From the NCBI GenBank assembly GCA_011799875.1, contig CM022297.1:441923292-441987291 (forward strand): a stretch of DNA of 64,000 nucleotides. The letters run 5' to 3'. A model generated the notes under the pieces. It saw only the letters and a list, made by a program, of their open reading frames with translations, was not told the origin of the DNA and did no database searches. The stretch is from Thinopyrum elongatum. Lineage: Eukaryota; Streptophyta; Magnoliopsida; Poales; Poaceae. The translations under genes and the position numbers were made by a program. This document shows positions 55,536-64,000 of this stretch, piece after piece (within the stretch, counting starts at the first letter, position 1; every line of letters begins with the position of its first letter).

Positions 55536-55548
55536 GAAAATTTTACTA

Positions 55549-55735
55549 CTCCCTCTGTTAGACGTATACTCCTCATCCCTACCTTGGTTAGAGAGGTTAT
55601 CATATTGTTTGAAATATATGTCTTTTAGAAAATTTCAATATGAACTACTAGTACATACTCCAAATACTGATGTATATAGACGTATTTTAGAGTGTAGATT
55701 CACTCATTTTGCTCCGTAAGTAGTCCATATTGAAA
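55549..55735. mobile_element. Stowaway-like MITE fragment
   Basis: One end (CTCCCTCTGTTAGACG after TA) is present. The inner part AGACGTATTTTAGAGTGTAG and CACTCATTTTGCTCCGTAAG is like the MITE at 38970. The right terminus is lost. From 55736 to 56103 no further feature is seen. Confidence 0.6.
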
Positions 55736-56330
55736 CGGTCATAGTAGTACGCACTCTCGCTCGCCCCTCGTCCCTCACCCCTTGCCCCTCGCCCACATGG
55801 TGGACGTGCAACAATTCATTCGGTCTTAGATAGCCAGAACCATATACTGTAGTACAATCATTGCTCGACTTCCCGAAAAGGCGAAGAGCCAAGCGCAAGG
55901 TTAATATTTTTGAGATGCCAAGCGCAAGGTTTATATGAGAACGAGTAGTAGTAGTACTAGTAGAGAAAGGTGGGCCTCATGATTTGACGGCTCATTAGTC
56001 ATTATTACTGCCTATACTCTTTGCCCATATAATAACCGCGTGGTAGAGTAGTTGGCTATACCCATGCAAAAAAAAGAGTAGTTGGCTATACTTTTAATAA
56101 CCATGCTCAAAGAGAAGAGGTGCACGCACCCACGCATGTAGCACTCTTTGCGTCTTCCCCAACCACACACGTGACATGGTGGAGCTCATTTCTGTACGAT
56201 GATGCAGCCCACGTGATAATTTGACGCGTTTAGTAGTAGTTACTCACTTAATGGAGGGTCGGGAACCACACATGAACGGTGCCGCATTATTTATAAATAA
56301 AGTTTTTTTTCTTCAGTGGCACGCAAGCAA

Positions 56331-56338
56331 TATAAATA
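56331..56338 (+). promoter_or_regulatory. TATA box of segment B
   Basis: TATAAATAGG lies about 105 bp before the first ATG and downstream of G-box motifs (CCCACGTGA). Copy A has TATAAACC in the same place. Its conservation in both copies supports a real promoter, at least in the ancestor. Confidence 0.45.
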
Positions 56339-57045
56339 GGTTCATATGGAGAGAAAAAGAAACCGCTCCACTATATACATAACCAGGAGCCTACACGGTT
56401 GCTTGCTGGGGTTGTTCTCTTCACACTCTCTCGCACAAAATGACTGTGGCCACATCTCTAGTCACACATCCAGGCAGATCACGTCCACCAGGGGAAGGGG
56501 TGGATGCTTTGTGTTGATGCGGTCGCCGTCGCCGACGGCGAAAACCCACTGTCGGCGCGTCCCGATCAGGGGTCCCCGCCGTTCTCTCTCACAAAGCCGG
56601 TGCCGTTGCCTTCGTCCCTTGCTCATTGCCGCAACGTGGGCAGTTGCCACCTCCCGCCGCCCTCCTCTAGCTACATCCCGACATCCCTCAGGTACAACTT
56701 CCTTTACAGCCGGCTTGCACCACTGCCCCAGCTGCCCAAATCGCACCATGTGGATATTTCTCTAGTTCTTGGCCCCGCACGTACCTCTACTGGCTTCTAC
56801 TATATTTGTGATGAGTTTATGTCTCATCAACTTGTCCCACTAGTCTTATTTTAATCACACTTCTTCAATTTCTTTGCCACAGGGATGCTCAGCTCGATTT
56901 TAGTGAAACTGCACAATATGATGAGATGGTCAAAGGGTTGCAAACTTCATTTCTTCAGAAGGTTCGATGTGGCTAGCAAATTAAAGCCTGGTTACAGTTT
57001 AGGGTTCAAGTCCTAGGGACTGCATGATCATTTTTTTCTTTAGTT

Positions 57046-57134
57046 ATCTCTGTTCCAAAATAAGTGTCAACTTTAGTACAACTTTGTACTAAAGTTGGCA
57101 TAAAGTTGAGACACTTATTTTGGAACGGAGGGAG
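57046..57134. mobile_element. Short Stowaway MITE, about 89 bp
   Basis: The right end TTTTGGAACGGAGGGAG is followed by TA. The left end is decayed (CTCTGTTCCAAAATAAGTGT). The arms CAACTTTAGTACAACTTTGT and ACTAAAGTTG pair. It interrupts the similarity between copies A and B after TTTTTTTCTTTA. Confidence 0.8.
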
Positions 57135-57540
57135 TACATATTGGCTATGATCTGTGAATCATTCAGATGCAATAGCATGCATGTTAGTCTCCTTTGTATT
57201 TCATGGAATGTTGTGACGGGGAAACCTTGGACGCAAGATACATGAAACAGAAGCTGGAAGCTTCATAGCATTGTACAAATTTATCTCGCTGATAAATTAC
57301 AGTACGTACTATGTACTAAAGAGTTAGGTGGCGCACGGTGTCTAGAAAATATGGTGATAGTGTGAGGTGGGCCATGTAATCACTGAGCTGCCGTGTTTTC
57401 GCTGCTTTCACACTCCTCCGCTGTAAGAGTGGAGAAAATTGTAAAGAGTGGAGACACACTACCTCCTTTCGCCGAAACATGGGACATCCAGCATCCGGTG
57501 CACGTGTCATACACCAAAGTAAAGTGTACAGTGCAACTGA

Positions 57541-58219
57541 GACTCAGCAGTGTCGTACCACCTCAGTAATAATGACCAATGAGCCGTTAAATCACATAGA
57601 CCAGGCAGTAAGTTGGACGGACGAACCAACCATCACTCTTCGTTGAATCCGCTTCTCCCTTCAACGCAGGCGCTAGTGAGAGGTCGTGTCCACTCTGCCC
57701 GGGCATGAATGCGGCACCGATTCTCTGGAGCGGCGCTGACCATTTCGGGCGGGAAGCATGCGCGACTGATGGAGGGGGTTTGGGTGGGCCAGGGTGGTCA
57801 GGAGCAGGCGTGGCTGCTGTCCCGACCGGACGCAAGGACATGAGAGGATGCACCGACTCTCGCGGCTAAATTTTAGTATTACTCACCATCTCTCTGTAGG
57901 TCGATGTGTCGCTCTCTCTAACACACCACGCTATTAAAAATAAACACACGCATACACACAAACGCACACATAGGTTCATGCATGTCTATCGGAGACACAG
58001 TCGCTGCCTCGCACTATAGCCCAGCCGACCACAGCATGACGGCCGGATATGTGCCACTCTCGTTCCGGCGCAGGCGGCCAACTACTATATCTGCGGCCGC
58101 GGGATTTGGCGCACGCCGCTGCTGGATTTGGAGCATTCCGGCCGCCTGCGACTCCGCCTTGCCATAGATTGTCCGGGTACTGGGTCGCACAACAATGGCA
58201 ATGCCTCCACATCGCATGC
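57541..58219. other. Intergenic DNA between copies B and C
   Basis: 57590-57860 is GC-rich with an open minus frame (57853-57587, Pro/Ala-rich, no known domain). 57890-57970 is rich in CACACA. 57980-58180 is GC-rich with opposing short frames. CGCCGCTG/GGCGCACG phrases suggest old repeat DNA. No supported gene. Confidence 0.45.
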
Positions 58220-58284
58220 AGGTTTAGTTGTTGTTCACTTCGGAGGGTCATGTACCACACGTGAACGATAGTAAGTGCAACCGA
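58220..58284 (+). other. Segment copy C: short third copy of the promoter-like DNA
   Basis: GGAGGGTCATGTACCACACG, GTGAAC and GCAACCGATG match copy A (GGAGGATCGTGTACCACGTG, 45043 on) and copy B (GGAGGGTCGGGAACCACACA, 56253 on). The copy stops at 58284, where a Copia element inserted; its continuation would be right of that element, outside the window. Confidence 0.5.
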
Positions 58285-61200
58285 TGAAGGAAATATGCCC
58301 TAGAGGCAATAATAAAATTGTTATTTTATATTTCCTTATTCATGATAAAGCTTTATTATTCATGCTAGAATTGTATTGATCGGAAACTTAAATACATGTG
58401 TGAATACATAAACAAATATCGTGTCCCTAGTAAGCCTCTACTAGACTAGCTCATTGATCAAAGATGGTTAAGGTTTCCTAACCATGGACATGTGTTGTCA
58501 TTTGATAACGGGATCACATCATTAGGAGAATGATGTGATGGACAAGACCCACCCGTTAGCTTAGCATAATGATCGTTTAGTTTTATTGCTATTGCTTTCT
58601 TCATGTCAAATACATATTCCTTCGACTATGAGATTATGCAACTCCCGGATACCAGAGGAATACCTTGTGTGCTATCAAACATCACAACGTAACTTGGTGA
58701 TCATAAAGATGCTCTACAGGTATCTCCGAAGGTGTTTGTTGAGTTGGCATAGATCGAGATTAGGATTTGTCACTCCGATTATCGGAGAGGTATCTCTGGG
58801 CCCTCTCGGTAATACACATCATAAGCTTAGAAGCAAACAACTAAGGAGTTAGTAACGAGGTGATGTATTACGAAACGAGTAAAGAGACTTGACGGCAATG
58901 ATATTGAACTAGGTATAGAGATACCGACGATCGAATCTCGGGCAAGTAACATACCGATGGGCAAAGGGAATTACGTATGTTGTCATAACGGTTCGACCAA
59001 TAAAGATCTCCATAGAATATGTAGGAGCCAATATAGGCATCCAGGTTCGGCTATTGGTTATTGACCGGAGAGGTGTCTCGGTCATGTCTACATAGTTCTC
59101 GAACCCGTAGGGTCCGCACATTTAACGTTCGATGTCGATTTGGTATTATATGAGTTATGTGGTTTGGTAACTGAATATTGTTCGGAGTCCCGGATGAGAT
59201 CACGGACATGACGAGGAGCTCCGAAATGGTTTGGCGGTAAAGATTGATATATAGGACGATGCTATTTGGTCTCCGGAATGGTTTCGGAATGCACCGGAAA
59301 GTTATCGGAATACCGAAAGGGGTTCCGGAGGCACCAGGAGTGTATTGGGCCTTGTTGGGCCATGTAGAGGGGAACACACCAGCCCACATGGGCTGATGCG
59401 CCCCCCTTGAGGCTGCTGCACCTAATACATGGAAAAGGGGGGGCGCCACCCCCTCTTGCCATATCTCAGAGAAGGGAGGAAGGAAAGAAGGGGGCGCCTC
59501 CCCCTTTCCTTCCCCCTTGTGCCACTATTTGGTAGGGGGGCGCACCAAAGGGAGGCGCCCTAGGTGACGATGGAGATCAAGGTGTCGAGCCAGTGACGAT
59601 GGAGATCATGACGATGCTTTGAAGATGGAGATCAAAAAGCACAAGATGATGATGGCCATATCATGTCACATATTTTGATTGCATGTGATGTTTATCCTGT
59701 ATGCATCTTATTTTGCTTAGAACGGCGGTAGCATTATAAGATGATCCCTTCACTAAATTTCAAGATAAAAGTGTTCTCCCCGAGTATGCACTGTTGCTAA
59801 AGTTAGTCGTTTCGAAGCACCTCGTGATGATCGGGTGTGATAGACTCTACGTTCACATACAATGGGTGTAAGACAGTTTTGCATATGCAGAATACTTGGG
59901 TTAAACTTGACGAGCCTATCATGTACAGACATGGTCTCGGAACACTGGAGACCGAAAGGTAGAACGTGAGTCATATAGTAGATATGATCAACATAGAGAT
60001 GTTCACCATTGATGACTGCCCCATCTCACGTGATGATCGGACTTGGGTTAGTTGATTTGGATCACGTATCACTTAGATAACTTGCGGGATGTTTATTTAA
60101 GTGAGAGTTCATTAGTAATTTGATTAATTGAACTTAATTTATCATGAACTTAGTCATAATAGTTTTGCATATCTATGTTGTAGATCAATAGCTCGCGATA
60201 TAGCTCCCCTATATTTTTTATATGTTCATAGAGAAAACTAAGTTGAAAGATGATAGTAGCAATGATGCGGACTGGGTCCGTGATCTGAGGATTATCCTCA
60301 TTGCTGCACAGAATTATGTCCTTGATGCACCGCTAGGTGATAGACCTGTTACAGGAGCTGATGCAGACGTTATGAATGTTTGACAAGCTCAATATGATGA
60401 CTACTTGATAGTTTAGTGCACCATGCTTTATGGCTTAGAATCGGGGCTTCAAAGACATTTGGAATGTCATGGAACATATAAGATGTTCCAAGAGCTGAAA
60501 TTGGTATTTTAGACTTATGCCCGTGTTGAGAGGTATGAGACCTCTGATAAGCACTTTGCCTACAAGATGGAGGAGAATAGCTCAGCCAGTGAGCATGTAC
60601 TCAGAATGTCTGGATACTACAATCACTTGAATTAAGTGGGAGTTAATCTTCCAGATAAGATAGTGATTGACAAAGTTCTCTAGTCACTATCACCAAGCTA
60701 CTAGAACTTCGTGATGAACTATAACATGCAAGGGATGACGAAAACGATTCCCGAGCTCTTCGCGATGCTGAAATCGGCGAAGGTAGAAATCAAGAAGGAG
60801 CATCAACTATTGATGGTTAACAAGACCACTAGTTTCAAGAAAAAGGGCAAAGGAAAGAAAAGGAACTTCAAGAAGAATGGCAAGCAGGTTGCCACTCCTG
60901 GGAAGAAGCCCAAAGCTGAACCCAAGCCTGAAACTGAGTGCTTCTACTGCAAAGGAAATGATCACTAGAAGCGGAACTACCTCAAATACCTGGCGGATAA
61001 GAGGGATGGCAAAGTGAACAAAGGTATATTTGATATACATGTTATTGATGTGTGTTTTACTAGTGTTCGTAGTAACCCCTGTGTATTTGATCCCGGTTCA
61101 GTTGCTAAGATTAGTAACTCGAAACAGGAGTTGCAGAGACTAGTTAAAAGTGAGGTGACGATATGTGTTGGAAATGATTCCAAGGTTGATATGATCACCA

Positions 61201-63154
61201 ACGCACACTCCCGGGATTAGTGTTGAACCTGAATAAATGTTATTTAGTGTTTGCGTTGAGAATGAATATGATTAGATCATGTTTATTGCAATACATTTAT
61301 TCATTTAAGTCAGAGAATAATTGTTGTTCTGTTTACATGATTAAAACCTTCTATGGTCATACTCCCAATGTGAATGGTTTATTGAATCTCGATTGTAGTG
61401 ATACACATATTCATAATATTGATGCCAAAAGATGCAAAGTTGATAATGATAGTGCAACATACTTGTGGCACTGCCGTTTAGGTCATATTGGGGTAAAGCG
61501 CATGAAGAAACTCCATGCGGATGGACTTTTGAATCACTTGATTATGAATCATTTGATACTTGCGAACCATGCCTCATGGGCAAGATGACTGAAACTCCGT
61601 TCTCCAGAACAATGGAGCAAGCTGATGACTTATTGGATATAATACATATCGATGTATGCGGTCCGATGAGTGTTGAAGCACGCGGCGGGTATTGTTATTT
61701 TCTGACTTTCACAGATGATTTGAGTAGGTATGGGTATATCTACTTAATGAAACACAAGTCTGAAACATTTGAAAAGTTCAAAGAATTTCAGAGTGAAGTG
61801 GAGAATCATCGTAACAAGAAAATATAGTTTCTACGATTTGATCGCGGAGGCGAATATTTGAGTTACGAGTTTGGCCTTCATTTAAAACAATGTGGAATAG
61901 TTTCACAACTCATGCCACCTGGAACACCACAGCGTAATGGTGTGTCCGAACGTCGTAACCGTACTTTATTAGATATGGTACGATCTATGATGTCTCTTAC
62001 CAATTTACCACTATCGTTTTGGGGTTATGCATTAGAGACAGCTGCATTCACATTAAATAGGGCACCGTCTAAATCCGTTGAGACGACACCGTATGAACTA
62101 TGGTTTGGCAAGAAACCTAAGCTATCGTTTCTTAAAGTTTGGGGATGTGATGCTTATGTCAAAAGGCTTCAGCCTGATAAGCTCGAACCTAAATCGGAGA
62201 ACTGCGTCTTCATAGGATACCCTAAGGAAACAATTGGGTACACCTTCTACCACAGATCCGAAGGCAAGATCTTTGTTGCTAAGAATGGGTCCTTTCTAGA
62301 GAAGGAGTTTCTCTCGAAAGAAGTGAGTGGGAGGAAAGTAGAACTTGATGAGGTAATTGTACCTTCTCTCAAATTGGAAAGTAGCATATCACAGAAAGCC
62401 GTTCCCGAGATGCCTACACCAATCAGAGAGGAAGCAAATGATAATGATCGTGAAACTTCAGATCAAGTTACTACAGAACCTCGTAGGTCAACCAGAGCAT
62501 GATCCGCACTAGAGTGGTACGGTAATCCTGTTCTGGAAGTCATGTTACTAGACCAAGGCGAACCTATGAACTATGAAGAAGCTATGATGAGCCCAGATTC
62601 CAACAGATGGCTTGAGGCCATGAAATTTGAGATATGATCCATGTATGAGAACAAAGTGTGGACTTTGGTGGGCTTGCCCGATGATCGGCAAGCCATAGAG
62701 AATAAATGGATCTTCAAGAAGAAGACTGACGCTGATGGTAATGTTACTGTCTACAAAGCTCGACTTGTCACGAAAGGTTTTCGACAAGTTCAAGGAGTTG
62801 ACTACGATGAGACTTTTTCACCCTTAGCGATGCTTAAGTCCGTCCGAATCATGTTAGCAATTGCCACATTTTATAATTATGAAATGTGGCAAATGGATGT
62901 CAAAACTGCATTCCTTAATGGATATCTTAAAGAAGAGTTGTATATGATGCAACCAGAAGGTTTTGTCGATCCTAAAGGTGCTAACAAAGTGTGCAAGCTC
63001 CAGCGATCCATCTATGGACTGGTGCAAGCATATTGGAGTTGGAATATACGCTTTGATGAGGTGATCAAAGCATATGGTTTTATACAGACTTACGGTGAAG
63101 CCTGTATTTACAAGAAAGTGAGTGGGAGCTCTGTAGCATTTCTGATATTATATG
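58285..63154 (+). mobile_element. Copia retrotransposon, Angela/WIS/BARE-1-like, 5' part
   Basis: The LTR starts TGAAGGAAATATGCCCTAGA at 58285, a close variant of the start I know for Angela/WIS/BARE-1 LTRs. The next 1.3 kb keep typical phrases (AACGGGATCACATCATTAGG, GGTATCTCTGGGCCC, TTCGGAGTCCCGGATGAGAT). The bases before it (58280-58284, ACCGA) should be the target duplication. The end of the LTR and the initiator-Met primer site could not be placed. Leader sequence seems to start around 59600. The gag-pol reading region follows (about 60235-63154), where another LTR element cuts it off. The 3' part is outside the window. Confidence 0.85.
60235..63154 (+). pseudogene. Copia gag-pol polyprotein, multiple stops, cut in reverse transcriptase
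   Basis: Order as in Copia: gag, protease, integrase, reverse transcriptase. gag (60235-60970) has at least six stops. Its zinc knuckle is broken (CFYCKGNDH, then TAG, and the last Cys is Tyr). The protease motif reads DPGS instead of DTGS (about 61090). The GAG-pre-integrase part is LWHCRLGHIGVKRMKKLH with CEPC (61460-61580). The integrase core (61640-62000) keeps Asp in HIDVCGP, Asp in DRGGEY and Glu in NGVSERRN, but has a TAG before FLRFDRGGEY. RT (RVT_2) from about 62640 has WIFKKKTDADGNVTVYKARL and QMDVKTAFLNG; it stops at LILYV, just before the DD of YVDD, where an LTR begins. More stops lie at about 61219, 62500 and 62638. Confidence 0.9.
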
Positions 63155-64000
63155 TGTAGGCTAACGCAGCAGAAAACAAAAAAATTTCGACCTACGCACC
63201 AGCCCAGGACCACTATGGAGACTGCATACAAGGTTTGATCTTTTCGTTACCGACTCGTAGCGCAGCGGAAGTAGAGTCGATGACGATCGGCGGTGCAGAT
63301 CCCCGCAGCTAGGATTTACAACCTCCCAACCGCGAGGATGTATACCCTCGTCTTCCCTTCGGACAGCCCTCCGGGAGGTGGTCGAACAGTCCCCCGGACG
63401 GTGTCGCGGACAGCCCTTCGGGAGGACCTTCGAAACTCGAACGGTCACTCGGACAGCCCTTCGGGAGGACTCACAGAACTTGGACCGTCACTTGGACAGC
63501 CCTTCAGGAAGCACTCACGAACAGCCCCTCGGGCACTAAGATCGAAACTACGACCTCTCTATAGAGTTGCACACATACGGTGTCATCTATCCGGCAGGGC
63601 TTCGCCGTCCAGAACTAGTTCCCACCGGAACCCAGACAGCCTTTCGGCTCTACGAAACTCTTTTCGTGGGAGGGAGAGAGAAGCCAGATCATTGCAATGG
63701 CATGTATGTGAGAATGGATGAGTCTTTAGGCAGCCCCCTACACCCGTATTTATAGGTCAAGCCCAAGGGTGGCTTCTCCAAGAAGCCAAGGGGAAAAATA
63801 CCAAAGGACCCTCAAGGTGGCTTCTCCAAGAAGCCACCCAAAAAGCACTTTCACTATTCACGACGACATTTTTCAGCGTCCGTTCGAACTGAAAATATTT
63901 ATGTGGGCTTAGAACATTTCCAGTACCCACTAAAATAATTTTCAACGCGTTCTGGAACAATTCCAGATTAGTGATTTTCATCTGCGAAAAGCATCTGAAG
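63155..64000 (-). mobile_element. LTR of another retrotransposon nested in the Copia RT, partial
   Basis: The sequence leaves the Copia frame at 63155 and starts TGTAGGCTAACGCAGC; the preceding five bases (63150-63154, ATATG) would be the duplication. A TATAAATA box on the minus strand at 63747-63754 suggests minus-strand transcription, with U3 to the right. 63350-63510 holds four or five imperfect copies of GGACAGCCCTTCGGGAGG at 50-60 bp intervals. The plus frame 63293-63721 follows from them. The right end is outside the window. Family not recognised. Confidence 0.7.
63765..63840. repeat. Palindromic repeat GGTGGCTTCTCCAAGAAGCC in nested LTR
   Basis: Two copies of a near-perfect palindrome (GGTGGCTTCTCCAAGAAGCC, 63769-63788 and 63815-63834) lie just upstream of the minus-strand TATA box. 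The second ends ACC, completing the inverted repeat. They may be regulatory elements in U3. Confidence 0.7.

Larger units (their letters stand above)
56104..57540 (+). other. Segment copy B: promoter-like region with TATA box and exon-like frame
   Basis: Collinear with copy A. ACGTG boxes lie at 56166-56214, and TATAAATA at 56331-56338. The first ATG (56440) gives only 25 codons. A longer frame (56504-56854) would encode a Pro/Ser-rich stretch (GENPLSARPDQGSPPFSLTK) but runs past a good donor (CCCTCAG/GTACAA, 56692). After an acceptor (TTTGCCACAG, about 56880) a second exon-like piece reads DAQLDFSETAQYDEMVKGLQ. I do not recognise the protein. It may be the 5' part of a host gene whose remainder is lost, or part of an unknown element. 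A Stowaway at 57046-57134 is absent from copy A. Confidence 0.5.

Noticed and set aside
57587..57853. 88-codon minus-strand frame
   Set aside because: Pro/Ala-rich, no domain, no splice or promoter context.
63293..63721. 142-codon plus-strand frame
   Set aside because: It is made by imperfect repeats in an LTR and runs against the TATA-defined transcription direction.
1..64000. Prokaryote-type systems, operons, phage or defence genes
   Set aside because: Introns, LTR elements, MITEs and plant-type CACTA genes show nuclear plant DNA. No such system is present.

Overview
The window is intergenic DNA of a large, repeat-rich grass genome, most likely Triticeae (wheat, Aegilops or barley). The reasons are the nested LTR retrotransposons of Triticeae type (a Copia LTR resembling the Angela/WIS/BARE-1 group and Gypsy elements with a tRNA-Asp primer site), several CACTA transposons, Stowaway and Harbinger MITEs, and the absence of any intact host gene. 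Family names are from memory; the element borders are read directly from the sequence (TG...CA ends, terminal inverted repeats, target-site duplications).

Layout. (1) 1-5213: one side of a CACTA element (CACTA-1, minus strand), with a spliced Ptta/En/Spm-type gene at 670-3059, skewed satellite DNA, a GC-rich leader and palindromic subterminal repeats up to its terminus at 5213. (2) 5214-15222: a second CACTA element (CACTA-2, plus strand), into whose TNP2 transposase gene CACTA-1 has inserted. It has the rest of TNP2, a 3.5-kb higher-order repeat array, a second gene with a decayed ULP1-like protease domain, and subterminal repeats. (3) 15223-16681: a Gypsy fragment with a long open 419-codon ORF of unknown function. 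(4) 16682 to about 42660: a third CACTA-like element (CACTA-3), expanded by insertions: a 3.99-kb TG...CA element or solo LTR (16859-20844), a Gypsy element (20917-32412) that itself holds another Gypsy element (21999-26371), a 9-bp-TSD foldback MITE (36005-37169), a Stowaway MITE and a solo LTR (40607-42125). Its own gene (33678 to about 42400, minus) has repeated exons and a coiled-coil C-terminus.

(5) 42660-58284 is older sequence. It holds a promoter-plus-exon-like segment present in two long copies (44895-46194 and 56104-57540) and a third fragment (58220-58284). A Gypsy element with gag and protease but no reverse transcriptase (46195-53881) cuts the first copy, and several MITEs lie in between. 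(6) 58285-64000: a decayed Copia element whose reverse transcriptase is interrupted just before its catalytic aspartates by another LTR (63155 to the window end).

How the parts work together: there is no host pathway here. The functional logic is that of transposons, i.e. transposase plus accessory protein plus subterminal binding sites for CACTA elements, and LTR promoter, primer site, gag, protease and polypurine tract for retroelements. Almost all coding parts are broken. The most unusual points are a Gypsy element with two primer-binding sites in tandem, a shared SGFGEV-type repeat motif linking unknown Gypsy ORFs to gag, CACTA genes with repeated exons or a ULP1-like domain, and the segmental repeat of a G-box/TATA promoter-like region.
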